Positions 12,201-20,510 are shown, numbered from the stretch's first letter. The stretch is 64,000 bases of DNA from Promerops cafer (GCA_013398275.1 VZSE01013243.1:1698583-1762582); one strand, 5' to 3'. Notes: generated by a model not told the origin, from the letters alone. Made by a program: numbers and translations.

Positions 12201-13685
12201 ATCATGGCTCAGTGTTTCCAAGGCCTGCACGAACTCTGCTATCTGCAGCTTCAGGTGATGCTCAAAGTACCAAAGTATCAACCGCCTGTCTCTTGAATCC
12301 TTGTTGCCACTCGACATCTGCACTATGTTGTTAAGCGGTCGCTGCGAGAAAGACCACAATTTTCGATTGTCTGGTAAAATATCTGTAATGAGAAGCTCCT
12401 TGAAAGTATCTAAAGCCATGAGGCTCTGCTGCCTGCTGCCCTTTTTCTTTATGAGGCTTATCAAGTTCTCAACAAATTGGAGACTGTGGACAGCACTGTC
12501 CTGGATGAGAAGGGTCATCGCTGCCATCCTGTCAGCCAAGGTACCCGAGGACACAACAGTTTTAATCCATGCCGAAGAGGCCCCCTTCTGATAGTCTGTC
12601 TTATTCTTAAACAGGTCTGTCTCATGTTCATACAGCTTTTGGGCCAGGGCTTTATACTTGGACAAAAGTGTCTGATTCTGTGGCTCTGGAGAGAATTCGT
12701 TGGTGTATTCTAGATCATACCACTTGCCCCCCGGTTTGATCAGGATTGCTTGCCTAGCATGAAATTCAAAATCTTCTTCCAGCCTTTCTTTCTTTGAGGA
12801 AGGCTGTTGGCTCTGATCACCGCCAGCCTGCTTCTTTTTGCTGTCTTTCACACTGCTTGCCTTTTCCTTTCCTTTTTTTTTTTTGTTCCTCTCTAGTGAA
12901 GGATGATTTGTTTCCTTCTTGCTTTTCTCTTTCTTTGGAGGCTTCTCTTTCTCCTTGCTGCCACCATCATCCTCATCCCCCTCCACTACCAGGCAACTGT
13001 TTGCATACTTGTTGAGCCCCAGGGAGCTGACGAACGCCTCCAGCTCCCCTTCCTTCAGGTCATCGATCGTGTCCTTCTTGCCACCGTCCACCATCTCGCC
13101 CTCCTCGTCCACAGCACATAGCATGAGGTAATCTTGCTGCGGAGACAGGGCACAACTGTCACGAGCACATCTGGTGCAAGGTTTGCCCAGAGTCTCAGGG
13201 GTTCCCCACAGAATTCCCGAATGGTTTGGGTTGGGAGGGACCTTAAAGACCATCTAGTTCCAACCCCCCTGCCATGGGCAGGGACACCTTCCACTAGACC
13301 AGGTTGCTCAGACTCCTATGCAGCCTGGCCTTGGGCACTTCCAGGGATGGGGCACCCACAAGTTCTCTGGGCAACCTGTCCCAGTGCCTCACCAGCCCCT
13401 GAGCAAAGAACTTGTTCCCAACACCTGCGTGGGACCCCGCACACGTCGTGCCCCGCAAGGGCCCGTCCCGGGATGGGGGGGTCCCGGCCGCCACGTGCTC
13501 CCGCTCCCTCCTGCCCGCTCCCTTACCTTGGTGCCGCCGAGGCGCAGCACCTCGTCCAGCGTGAACTCCCCCGCATCTCCACCTTCTGCTTCTTCATCAC
13601 TGTCGTCGTCGCCCTCCTCCTCCCCGCTGTCGCCGCCCGCCTTCCTCCGGTCCCCCACGCCGAAGTCCCAGAGCGCCGCCGCCAT
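132..13685 (-). CDS. CEBPZ: CEBPZ (CCAAT/enhancer-binding protein zeta), 13 coding exons, 3' end off window
   Basis: This is a nucleolar protein of the CBF/MAK21 (Noc1) family. The mammalian protein is known as a CCAAT-binding HSP70 activator, and the yeast relative acts in 60S ribosome assembly. Coding exons, in transcript order: 13527-13685, 11620-13136, 10335-10566, 9863-10037, 9149-9237, 8647-8700, 7865-7967, 6916-6984, 5147-5213, 3816-3916, 2423-2474, 1210-1418, 132-215. All have AG/GT borders and join in one frame (2,911 bp). The start ATG at 13685 has a good context (ggcgATGG) and begins MAAALWDF. An acidic N-terminus (residues 1-53) is followed by a Lys/Glu-rich low-complexity stretch (about 95-150), a helical-repeat region (about 160-500), the CBF core (about 505-690) and a C-terminal acidic tail. 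The human protein is about 1,054 residues, so roughly 100 residues are missing at the left edge. Gene identity is very secure. Confidence 0.97.
1210..1418 (-). CDS. CEBPZ: CEBPZ coding exon 12 (acidic tail)
   Basis: 209 bp. It starts GNIKKNPKGGKK and continues with a run of Asp/Glu (WEDSDDEDDFSDLDDEEVSL), then GGVFMDVSEDDNDL. I chose the cttcttttag acceptor at 1419-1420 over a downstream AG at 1396-1397, because only the former keeps frame with exon 11. Donor gtaaag. Confidence 0.92.
1908..1960 (+). mobile_element. CR1-type retrotransposon 3'-tail fragment
   Basis: About 50 bp that reads like a decayed CR1 3' tail: 'ttggactcaatgaacc', then 'aaggtcctttccca' and 'atgctatgatt'. Very short and diverged. 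It lies in CEBPZ intron 11, antisense to the gene. Confidence 0.5.
2423..2474 (-). CDS. CEBPZ: CEBPZ coding exon 11 (52 bp)
   Basis: A small exon encoding DTFEAADNAVVDDLDFAG. Acceptor ccctag, donor gtaaga, end phase 2. DTFE and DFAG anchor it to the human protein. It lies about 60 bp from a CR1 insertion in the intron before it. Confidence 0.9.
2535..2980 (+). mobile_element. CR1 LINE, 5'-truncated
   Basis: A classic avian CR1 3' region. It contains 'gtccagaggagggccacaa', 'cagcctggagaagagga', 'aggttgcccagagaagc', 'gatgccccatccctg', 'ggtgtccctgccctc' and 'ggtcccttccaaccc', and ends 'attctgtgattct'. The tail marks the 3' end at about 2980. It sits in CEBPZ intron 10 in the opposite orientation to the gene. 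Reading frames inside it are relics. Confidence 0.92.
3816..3916 (-). CDS. CEBPZ: CEBPZ coding exon 10
   Basis: Encodes a basic stretch (FYSKFDKKREKQKR) followed by an acidic one (LDDEESVEDVDDDEFE). Acceptor tatttcag, donor gtaagg, end phase 1. Confidence 0.92.
5147..5213 (-). CDS. CEBPZ: CEBPZ coding exon 9
   Basis: 67 bp. It encodes VNSKEFRAKDESKIPVDEVF and ends FHR across the intron. Acceptor tttttgcag, donor gtaatg. Confidence 0.92.
6916..6984 (-). CDS. CEBPZ: CEBPZ coding exon 8
   Basis: 69 bp encoding ENTSSVVMQPKKKQFMKDMQ. Acceptor tgatacag, donor gtaagc, phase 1 in and out. Basic residues replace the acidic character of exon 4. Confidence 0.92.
7040..7616 (+). mobile_element. CR1 LINE, 5'-truncated, RT C-terminus to 3' tail
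   Basis: Contains the end of the reverse-transcriptase frame (relics resembling CAAIHNDLKRLENWADRNLL and FNRGKGEVLH) and then the CR1 3' untranslated region, ending near 'caacaattctgtagtg'. It is interrupted by stops and small indels. Located in CEBPZ intron 7, only about 55 bp from exon 8 (6916-6984). Confidence 0.88.
7865..7967 (-). CDS. CEBPZ: CEBPZ coding exon 7
   Basis: Encodes GNHIQYSGDPLQDFTLMRFL then DRFVYRNPK, the most highly conserved block after the CBF core. Acceptor ctttcag, donor gtaggc, end phase 1. Confidence 0.96.
8647..8700 (-). CDS. CEBPZ: CEBPZ coding exon 6 (54-bp micro-exon)
   Basis: Eighteen codons, LSEHFHPSVALFAKTILE, phase 0 on both sides (acceptor tttttcag, donor gtaagt). 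It would be skipped cleanly in frame if alternatively spliced. Confidence 0.93.
9149..9237 (-). CDS. CEBPZ: CEBPZ coding exon 5
   Basis: 89 bp. It encodes YDPMHRSPLYCGAESTSLWE and ends ELKK in phase 0 at a gtggga donor. It matches the human segment YDPFSRNPLFCGAENTSLWE closely. Confidence 0.94.
9863..10037 (-). CDS. CEBPZ: CEBPZ coding exon 4 (acidic linker)
   Basis: Residues about 637-694. It starts ESDDEEC, is rich in Glu/Asp, and ends with SASWVHHLNMG. The acceptor is ttttttag, the donor gtaaat, and the end phase is 1. The acidic part diverges from the mammalian protein as I remember it, while the SASWVH motif is kept. Confidence 0.92.
10335..10566 (-). CDS. CEBPZ: CEBPZ coding exon 3 (CBF domain core)
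   Basis: Starts with the last base of a Lys codon and ends in phase 0 (gtataa donor). It encodes the most conserved CBF stretch, including CSKPSMFLNLVYKSLKAD, VLRRVKAFVKRLLQV and QMPPFICGTLYL. The first exon base and the frame fit exon 2 exactly. Confidence 0.95.
11620..13136 (-). CDS. CEBPZ: CEBPZ coding exon 2 (1,517 bp, the large exon)
   Basis: Codons 54-558 plus two bases. The acceptor is tctccgcag and the donor gtaagt. It begins QDYLML, continues through a Lys-rich linker, and then holds conserved blocks such as GGKWYDLEY, DTFKELL, KDSRDRRLILWYFEH, HELLCNKP and KHPNMKGVV. It ends inside the CBF domain at SDRYYAALYK. It is far longer than the other exons, so much of the helical-repeat region is encoded without interruption. 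Confidence 0.96.
13137..13526 (-). other. CEBPZ: CEBPZ intron 1
   Basis: A 390-bp intron between the two first coding exons. More than half of it is a CR1 3' end in the same transcriptional orientation as CEBPZ. The rest is GC-rich DNA next to the promoter. Confidence 0.85.
13210..13420 (-). mobile_element. CR1 LINE 3' end
   Basis: Read on the minus strand it runs from the 'tgaggcactgggacaggtt' region to the tail 'ggtccctcccaacccaaacc'. On the plus strand one sees 'atggtttgggttgggaggg' and 'ccatgggcagggacacctt'. It lies inside CEBPZ intron 1, within 110 bp of exon 1 and 260 bp of the shared promoter. Confidence 0.9.
13527..13685 (-). CDS. CEBPZ: CEBPZ coding exon 1
   Basis: Codons 1-53, phase 0 at the end. 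The exon is acidic and ends with the conserved block DEVLRLGGTK before a gtaagg donor. The frame stays open upstream of the ATG on this strand, but that extension runs antisense through NDUFAF7 exon 1. The first ATG in a strong context was therefore taken as the start. Confidence 0.93.
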
Positions 13686-13867
13686 CGCCGCCCGCCGGAA
13701 GAGCTCCCGCGCACACGCGTGACGCGCGTCCGGCCCTGGCCACGGCCTCACGCAGGCGGCTGGGACCGGGCGGAGAGAAGGAGGAGCAGGAGCAGGAGAA
13801 GGAGTAGGAGGAGGAGGAGGAGGAAGAGGAGGAAGAGGAAGCGGGAGCCGCAGCAGGAGCTGCTGCC
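13686..13867. promoter_or_regulatory. Bidirectional CEBPZ/NDUFAF7 promoter
   Basis: The ATG codons of CEBPZ (13685, minus) and NDUFAF7 (13868, plus) are 182 bp apart, head to head. The interval is GC-rich with many CpGs and has no TATA box. It holds an ETS-like ccggaag at 13695-13701 and a CRE-like tgacgcgc at 13720-13727. The NDUFAF7-proximal half is a purine-only GGA/GAA run (about 13774-13848), presumably 5' UTR. Positions are seen directly; factor binding is inference from motif shape. Confidence 0.8.
13774..13848. repeat. Polypurine (GGA/GAA)n tract
   Basis: An almost uninterrupted purine strand built of gga, gaa, gca and gta triplets. It lies immediately upstream of the NDUFAF7 start codon and within the shared promoter. 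Such mirror-like purine tracts can form triplex or G-rich structures, and they are commonly length-variable. Confidence 0.85.
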
Positions 13868-13943
13868 ATGGTGCTGCCGCTCGTGCGCCGCGCGCTCCTG
13901 GCGGGCCGCCGGCGGCTCCCCCGTCCCGGCGCCGCTCCCCACG
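13868..13943 (+). CDS. NDUFAF7: NDUFAF7 exon 1 (presequence)
   Basis: 25 codons plus one base, from an ATG in Kozak context gctgccATGG to a likely gtgacc donor. The peptide is Arg/Leu-rich without acids, fitting mitochondrial import. The donor choice is tentative because the next exon in sequence is not the one that should follow. Confidence 0.7.
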
Positions 13944-16900
13944 GTGACCGCCGCCTCTCCCCGCTTTCCCTCCCGCTCGTCGCGGGGCCGNTGTGCCTCG
14001 GCCCCCGCTCACCGCGCCCCCGGTCCTTGTGCCGCTTCCCCCTCGCAGGGTTACTACACGCGCCGCGGCGGCGTCGGCGAGAGCGGGGACTTCATCACCT
14101 CGCCTGAAATAAGCCAGGTGTTCGGAGAGGTAAAGCAGTTCTTTGCGTCCTAAGTTATTTGTTTTATTTTAACCACGAAGGCCTGGCTGGAATCCTGGTA
14201 GACAACAAGCCATCCATGAGCCAGTAGCGTGTGTTTGTGGCCAAGAAGGCCAAATGGAATCCTGGCTGCATTAGGAAGAGCAGTGCCAGCAGGTCAGGGG
14301 AGGTGATCCTGCCCCTCTGCCCAGCCCTGGTGAGGCACATCTGGAGTGCTGTGTCCAGTTCTGGGCTCCTCAGGACAAGAGAGACATGGAGGGTAACAAA
14401 GATAATTGAGGCACTGCAGCATCTCTCTTATGAGGAAAGGCTGGGGGAGCTGGGCCTGTTCAGCCTCGAGAAGAGGCACTGAGAGGGGACCTCATCCATG
14501 TCTGTGGGTACCTGAAGGGAGCTGCCCAGGGGCTGGAGCCAGCCTCTGCTCTGGTGCCAAGCAGTAGGACAGGAGGCAACGGGCAGAAACTGATGCACAG
14601 GAAGCTCCACCTGAACATGAGGAAGAACTTTACTATGTGGGTGACTGAGCACTGGAACAGATTGCCCAGAGAGGTTCTGGAGTCTCCCTCACTGGAGACA
14701 TTCAGGAATCATCTGGACACAATCCTCTGCTATGTGCTCTAATATGACCCTGCTTGAGTAGGGAGGGTGGTCCAGATGGCCCAATGTGGTTCCTTCCAAT
14801 TTCCATCCCAACTGATTTCCAAGCCACTGTTCAGATACCTTATCAATGTCAAAATACTGGAGTAGCAGGTTCAAGTTACTTCCCAAGAGAAAAATTGGTT
14901 TTGAGGGAGGAAGGGGGGTTTTGTTTTTTGAAAGTCCTTTGTCTGAAACACCGTCTGTGCTTAGTAACACTTTCATACAGAACTTTCTTATAAATAAAGA
15001 CTTACGTTGATTTTCCAGTGTGAAAACTCTCCTCAAAAATAACCTCCAGAGTTTCGTCTGGCTCACTCTGGTTTGTGTATCCTTTCCAGAAGTGAAGACT
15101 GGCTAAATCTTGTTCTTAGTGACACTTTGGTAAATGCATTGTCAGGAAGAACAGTTCAAAGGCAACTGGGCAGTGACCTGCATTTGAGCCTTAAGTGAAA
15201 GTTCTTGCTCCAGCCAGAACAGATTCCCCACATTTACTGATGAAGAGTTGCTTCTGATGGGCTGATAGCAATCAATGACCAATTTTAATACTTACAGACA
15301 TGAATGTGGCGTTATGTGTCATAATTCTTAACTTTAAAATATCAAGGCAGAATGTTGCCATGTTCTCTTAGTTATTATCACACAGAAGGCAGGTATGATT
15401 TTCCACAAGTGCTGAAGTTATTACTGTAACCCTGTGTGTTGTTTCTCACTGACAGTTAATAGGAATATGGTACATCAGTGAATGGATGGCCATGGGCAAA
15501 CCGAACACCTTCCAGCTGGTGGAGCTGGGCCCAGGGAGGGGCACCCTCACTGAGGATGTACTGCGAGTAGGTGAAAACCATTCATGTTCTTTGTTTCTGG
15601 CTGTATTCCACAGCTACAGCGAAGTCTGAAGGGAAGATGTTTTGCTGCCAGGGTTTACCCTTCCCTAGTAGCCAGATCACTTCAGTCAGGCTGGCAGCCC
15701 AGACTCTGATTAGAATAGATGAGTTTCTGGGACCAGGGCTCTCAGATGGAAGCAGAACGGGGGCCATCATGTGCACACTGCATGGACACTCCTGTGACCT
15801 TCCAAACACCACTGGATAGAAGGGGAGGGCAGGAGTATTCCATTGTAAATTATTTCTGTGTAGGGAAACGTTATCCAAACTGAAAACCATCTAGGAAGGT
15901 GTTGCTATGTGTAATTGGGATGGAGAAGACCTTAGTGCAAAGAACAGAATAGGGGAGTACAATAACACAGAATGAAATTGTGTTTATTCCTTTGGGCATT
16001 TCAGGGCCTTATTTCTTTTGAGTTAACACTTTGTGTTCAGTCATGCCTGCATGGCTGTCCTAATTAAAATGCCGATTCATAATTAAAATGCTGATTCATA
16101 AATAGATTGCTAATGGGATTTAGCACCACATAAGAACTTTTATTCTATTTACATATGTTAATAAAATAGTGAAATGTGGGATATCAAACACTTGGTTAAG
16201 GTGGCAGGGAAAACGGAACCATTTCTCTCCTAATGCTAGACCTTCTACAGGTCTTAGAGGAGCTGCTACTACTCTTCCAAATTAGCATTTCATGTTGTTG
16301 TTCTTACAGCCCTGTAATGTGTAGCCAACTTTTTTAAAGTGTAGCAGCTTTTTCCCTTTTTCCCTTTCCCATAAATCTTTCATAAAGATTTATGAAGAAA
16401 CTGGCACTTCTACTGAAGGAGCAAAATGCAGTCTCTCTCACTGAGATTGTTTTGTTAGTGAAAGCCAACTAAAATCTTTTATCCTGAATAATTAATAGTG
16501 AATAGTAAATAGTGAGAAGTGTTGTTAGTACTTAAACCTTTAATGTACACAGCACAAGACTGTGCCTAATAAAATTCATCTGCCTTTATAGGTCTTCAAG
16601 CAGCTCTCCTCTGTTCTTAGTACATGTGATGTCTCTGTTCATCTGGTAGAAGTGAGCCCCAAACTCAGCGAGATCCAAGCAGTGATGCTGACAGGAGAGA
16701 AGGTGCAGCCAAACTCTGAGGACGAGTCTGCTTACATGAAAGGCATTAGCAAGACTGGAATTCCCATTTTTTGGTACAGAGACATTCAAGATGTGCCACC
16801 AGGTAAGGAGCTTGAATGCCTTGTTAAAGGGATGGTGCCCTTCCCTCACTGACAGCTTTTGATAGCAGAGGGCATCTCTGCTAGCCTTCACACTGGACAG

Positions 16901-19900
16901 AAAAGTAGTTATATACATACTTGTTCTTACTTGTATGAGTCTGAGGTAGGATCTTGGTTCATTTTCATCACTGCTACCTAGTCTGGCTATCCTCGTTTGG
17001 TGATAGCTACCCAATTTCCTATATTCTGACATTTTCTTTTCATGGGAAAAAACAAACCTTTACTGGCTTTGCCTGAATCTCCTCTCCTTTCACAAGATAG
17101 TGATCTAAAGTTCATGGACTGGAAGCGGGAGCTAACTGTAGAAATGTTACCTTTAATGTGTGCAAGCTGGAAGTAATTAATTTTTTTTTTCACAACCACA
17201 TTAACTAGCTTAATTCATTACAAATCATAAAAATATTTTAAACTGGAAGCTGCTCTGCAAGTGTTAATAATTTAATGCATTCTTTTTTTACCTTCCCACA
17301 GGTTTCAGCTTTTACCTAGCACATGAGTTCTTTGATGCCCTGCCAATACATAAGTTCCAGGTATAGCAAGATTATTATTGTAATTGTGACCATCTGCTTA
17401 AACACCTTTTCTCTTTGAGGAAGAACAGAATTAAGGTGCCAGACTAGACACATGCCCTAGACATTAGACACATTCCAGGTTATGAAATAATTCTAACTGA
17501 ATTTGGACAAATAAGGCTTAATTCAGCTGATAACTGTAAAATTAGTAATTATTCTTGAATGGAAAAACTTGAAGAAAGCTAAGGATTTCTTTCTGCTGAG
17601 ACAACTCTCAAGGTTTTGGGGTATTTTTTTATTTCTTATGATACATTAATGCAGCTTTTAATTTCCACATGATTTTCTGTAATACTGCTAACAAAAGACT
17701 GAAGTGCTTTCATTTGAATAGTAATGAGAGCAGCAAAATAGAGGCTAGTTATGATTCAGAAGTAGCTAATTTATGAAAATCACCAGTAGAATGAAATCTT
17801 TTATTTTGGTAAGTTAAATGTTGCACTGTCAATAGAAGAGGCAGCATCTTTCTTCCAAGCATCATTCATTTGTTTTAAGTATAATTAAACCTGTATTTGT
17901 TGGCTCTGCAGATGAGACTCCTCCACAAGCTTTTTCTAAGGCAGTTACTGGAATTAAATAGGAATGAGTAATAGTTGTTATTAATGTATTGTTCCTAAAA
18001 CTTTTGTGAAAAGGCTTGACATACTAGTTCAATCAAATAACAAGATACTGTGGTACCTGTTGGAGTGTAACATGAGTGCTTTGGGCTCACTGAGCAGCGA
18101 ACGGAGAAGGGCTGGCGCGAGGTGTTGGTTGACATTGATCCCGAAGTTCCTGACCAGCTGCGGTTTGTCCTGTCACCATCCAGGACCCCTGCGACACAAA
18201 ACTTTATTCAGGTGAGGTTATGCCTACCAGAGCTCATCCTTACACCTTTATTGACTCTTTCAAGTACATTGAGTGCTTCTCAGTTACTCTGACAGCAAGA
18301 GGAGAGCTCTCAGTTTAAGCTTAAAATTTCCACAAGCATTTAGCTTTGTATGCTGTGAAACTACAGCACAAAAATTACCACGTATATCAAACTTTGCAAA
18401 ATAGGAGCTTGAACACACAAAATGTCTGAGAGAGCAAACCAAAGCAGCAAGTGACAGGCAGAGTTCTGCACTGTGAGTGTGGCATCACCATCTCGAGTGT
18501 GCCCGTGCCCCAGCCAGGCTCTCAGCTGCAGGATACTCAGGGCAGCTGCCTGCTCAGTGTCAGGCTGACCTTTAATGGAAAGTGGCTGTGGTTTCTTCCT
18601 GAAGTGCACTGGATACTCAAAGCTACAAAATTAAGTACTGGTTAAGATTAAACAGAGCTACAAAGTCTCACACAGGAAGAAGGCCTCTCAGAAGGGTGTG
18701 CACAGCTAAAGCTCTATTTTCCTTAAGTACTAGAGTAAGGAAGTTTCACCTGATACAGATATTCTTGGTAGAAAAATTTTCATTGGACTACAGGTTATTG
18801 AAGAGATGACTGAAATCCAGCACTCAGAAAATACTAATTGAGTGATAACAAAAACTAGCTCAAGCTAGTATACGTAGCCTAGAATGCACCTCCTGTACCT
18901 GCGTATCCCAGCAAAGCAACAGCCCCAAGACACCAAGCGTGAGGGATACTTGCCTTGTGCTTGTCTGCTAATACAAGTGTTCTGGTCTTTGAACTCTGCA
19001 CTAGCCAGAAGAAACAAGAGACCACGTGGAAGTGTGTCCTGAGGCTGGTGTCATTGTGCAGAGGCTTGCCTCTCGGATAGAGAAGGATGGTGGGGCTGCT
19101 CTGGTTGCGGATTACGGCCACGACGGAACCAAAACTGACACTTTCCGGGTAAGGCATTTGCCATGTACTAATAAGCCAAAAGACTGTTATCTTTGATTGT
19201 TAGGTTCTTGTAAGATAAAGTTCATAGGTGGGCATAATGGCAAAATCTTCATAAAACTGAGTAATTCCTGTTTAATCAGTACCTGGAAGGGTTTCTGTCA
19301 GATGGAAAGGGTAATTGGAGCTCTTGCTACATTTATCTCAAATTTTCCGTGTATAATTTGCTATTGTCACCCCTCAAAGGCACAGCTTAATTTTTGCTGG
19401 CCCCAGCTATGATGGTTGGACTACAGCTGAGTGTAATCTTCCAATTTCATTTTCAGGGTTTCCGGAATCACAAACTTCACAATGTGCTGAGTGCTCCAGG
19501 TACAGCAGACCTGACAGCAGATGTTGATTTCAGCTACCTTCGAAAGATGGCACAGGGAAAAACAGCTACATTAGGCCCCGTAAAACAGCGGGAGTTTTTA
19601 AAGAACATGGGCATTGACCTCCGAGTGCAGGTACGAGAGTGTTCACAGCTACAGAACTCTCCCAATCCACAGGCAATACTCTTAAGCAGCACAAGAGCTT
19701 TAGTAAAAATCTTTGGTTTTAAAATGAAGTTGTTCAAAATAGCATGTAGGTATGTGATCAGGAAGTTGCTTCTGCTAGATGTAAATTACTCCAGATCCCT
19801 GAAAGTAAACTGATCATATTGTATTTAGGAGCATTTAATGCAAAACTTGCATCAGTGTCTGGGCCATGGACCACAACCAGTGATCTCACCAGTTCTACCA

Positions 19901-20218
19901 ACCATCACAGCACTGTTAAGTGAAAATTATGCAAGAAGGCATTGCAGGTATGCAGGAACTTACAGGAATGCAGGAAGGGCTCTAACCTGCATTTTTTTTT
20001 TCCAGGTGCTCTTGCAGAATTCAGGTGACCCAGCAACTCGCGAGCAGTTACTTCACAGCTATGACATGCTGATGAATCCCGAGAAGATGGGGGACTGTTT
20101 TAATTTTTTTGCCTTGCTGCCTCACCACAGACTTGTGCATCCTGACAAGAAAGATAAGCCAGAAAAAAAGTCTCCCCTACCACCTGTTGCTGGATTTAAT
20201 GAACTTTTACTAAAGTGA
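13868..20218 (+). CDS. NDUFAF7: NDUFAF7 (complex I assembly factor 7, protein arginine methyltransferase), one exon missing
   Basis: A mitochondrial matrix SAM-dependent methyltransferase (MidA/DUF185 family). The human enzyme symmetrically dimethylates an arginine of NDUFS2 early in complex I assembly. Visible exons: 13868-13943, 14049-14129, 15456-15566, 16592-16802, 17302-17360, 18098-18211, 19005-19148, 19457-19630, 20006-20218 (TGA). The N-terminus (MVLPLVRRALLAGRRR) is Arg-rich and hydrophobic with no acidic residue, as expected of a mitochondrial presequence. The SAM-binding motif I is ELGPGRGT; other family blocks are AHEFFDALP, DYGHDGTKTDTF and APGTADLTADVDFSYL. From GYY to the stop there are 368 residues, about the human length. 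The segment before GYY (human equivalent about 45 residues, with TGPITVAEYM) is absent, and exon 1 cannot join exon 14049-14129 in frame. See the gap entry. Confidence 0.94.
13991..13991. other. Assembly gap (single n), probably hiding an NDUFAF7 exon
   Basis: The only ambiguous base in the window. It lies in extremely GC-rich DNA between two NDUFAF7 exons, exactly where coding sequence expected from the family is absent. A one-base n commonly stands for a gap of unknown size. Confidence 0.75.
14049..14129 (+). CDS. NDUFAF7: NDUFAF7 exon starting at GYY
   Basis: 27 codons in phase 0. The exon begins GYYTRRGG and contains the conserved block GDFITSPEISQVFGE. Acceptor ccctcgcag, donor gtaaag. 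A CR1 element begins about 65 bp downstream of the donor. Confidence 0.93.
14196..14810 (+). mobile_element. CR1 LINE, 5'-truncated
   Basis: Starts near 'gacaacaagccatccatga' and runs through 'gtgatcctgcccctctgcc', 'ctgtgtccagttctgggct', 'cagcctcgagaagaggc', 'agattgcccagagaggtt' and a decayed tail near 'gtggttccttccaatttcc'. Same orientation as NDUFAF7, in the intron after 14129. Just upstream, 14178-14200 partly repeats an internal 'ggaatcctgg' segment (14256 onward). Confidence 0.88.
15456..15566 (+). CDS. NDUFAF7: NDUFAF7 exon with SAM motif I
   Basis: 37 codons, phase 0 on both sides. It encodes LIGIWYISEWM and then FQLVELGPGRGTL, the glycine-rich SAM-binding loop of class I methyltransferases. 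Acceptor cactgacag, donor gtaggt. Skipping this exon would keep frame but remove the cofactor loop. Confidence 0.96.
16062..16099. repeat. 19-bp tandem duplication
   Basis: Unit 'aattaaaatgcYgattcat', two adjacent copies differing at one base. In an NDUFAF7 intron. Confidence 0.9.
16592..16802 (+). CDS. NDUFAF7: NDUFAF7 exon (VHLVEVSPKLSEIQ block)
   Basis: 70 codons plus one base. It contains VSVHLVEVSPKLSEIQA, where the acidic residue after the second strand is expected to contact SAM ribose, and KTGIPIFWYRDIQDVP. Acceptor ctttatag, donor gtaagg. Confidence 0.95.
17302..17360 (+). CDS. NDUFAF7: NDUFAF7 exon (AHEFFDALP block)
   Basis: 59 bp encoding FSFYLAHEFFDALPIHKFQ, a hallmark of the DUF185/MidA family. 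Acceptor ttcccacag, donor gtatag, ends in phase 0. Confidence 0.96.
18098..18211 (+). CDS. NDUFAF7: NDUFAF7 exon
   Basis: 38 codons, phase 0, encoding TEKGWREVLVDIDPE and LRFVLSPSRTPATQNFIQ. Acceptor actgagcag, donor gtgagg. Confidence 0.94.
19005..19148 (+). CDS. NDUFAF7: NDUFAF7 exon (DYGHDGTKTDTFR block)
   Basis: 48 codons, phase 0. It encodes PEETRDHVEVCPEAG and GGAALVADYGHDGTKTDTFR. I chose the gcactag acceptor (19001-19004) over a nearby gccag, because only the former keeps frame. Donor gtaagg. Confidence 0.93.
19457..19630 (+). CDS. NDUFAF7: NDUFAF7 exon (TADLTADVDFSYL block)
   Basis: 58 codons, phase 0, encoding GFRNHKLHNVLSAPGTADLT, then ADVDFSYLRKMAQGK and FLKNMGIDLRVQ. Acceptor cattttcag, donor gtacga. 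Confidence 0.96.
20006..20218 (+). CDS. NDUFAF7: NDUFAF7 last exon with stop
   Basis: 70 codons plus TGA at 20216-20218. It encodes the conserved YDMLMNPEKMGDCFNFFALL and a C-terminus ending AGFNELLLK. A Lys/Pro-rich insert (about HPDKKDKPEKKSPLPP) precedes it. Acceptor ttttttccag. Confidence 0.96.
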   Translation: MLLQNSGDPATREQLLHSYDMLMNPEKMGDCFNFFALLPHHRLVHPDKKDKPEKKSPLPPVAGFNELLLK

Positions 20219-20510
20219 TTTCAAATACTATCGCAAAATGTGTGATGGCTGTTTCAGAATAAGTCTGGTGCGGCACACCAAACCTCTTGACTGACCTACT
20301 CAAAGCAGTATGAGTGGAAACAAAACACTGTACATACAGAAACGAGCACACAGAGCAGAGAAAGAACAGTGGTTTGGGGGTCTTATGGTAGAACTGAGTG
20401 AAATATTTACTAGTGGAATCAAAACTTGTCAGTAACGAACAGATGCACTAAGGAGTCTTTAAATGTATTCAAGCTTTGGTACTTGAATAAAATCAAGATG
20501 CCTTGACATC
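20219..20510 (+). other. NDUFAF7: NDUFAF7 3' UTR (proximal form)
   Basis: About 290 bp after the TGA, ending about 20 bp beyond the first AATAAA (20486-20491). Longer forms using later signals are possible. The end point is inferred. Confidence 0.65.
20486..20491 (+). terminator. NDUFAF7 polyadenylation signal AATAAA
   Basis: First canonical hexamer after the stop codon, in context 'cttgaataaaatc'. Further plus-strand hexamers occur at 20673-20678 and 20699-20704. Confidence 0.7.

Larger units (their letters stand above)
14130..20005 (+). other. NDUFAF7: NDUFAF7 introns
   Basis: Intronic DNA between the exons listed; the longest introns are 14130-15455, 15567-16591, 17361-18097 and 18212-19004. 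Besides the CR1 at 14196-14810, the only structure I see is a 19-bp direct duplication (16062-16080 and 16081-16099). No RNA gene was recognised. Confidence 0.8.

Noticed and set aside
13686..14012. N-terminal extension of CEBPZ upstream of MAAALWDF
   Set aside because: The frame is open but crosses the polypurine tract and NDUFAF7 exon 1 antisense. It has no family similarity, and the ATG at 13685 matches the expected family start.
13134..14153. A 339-codon open frame on the plus strand across the CEBPZ/NDUFAF7 promoter
   Set aside because: It runs through antisense CR1, the promoter, the n and NDUFAF7 exons in a wrong frame. Its openness reflects GC-rich sequence with few stop codons.
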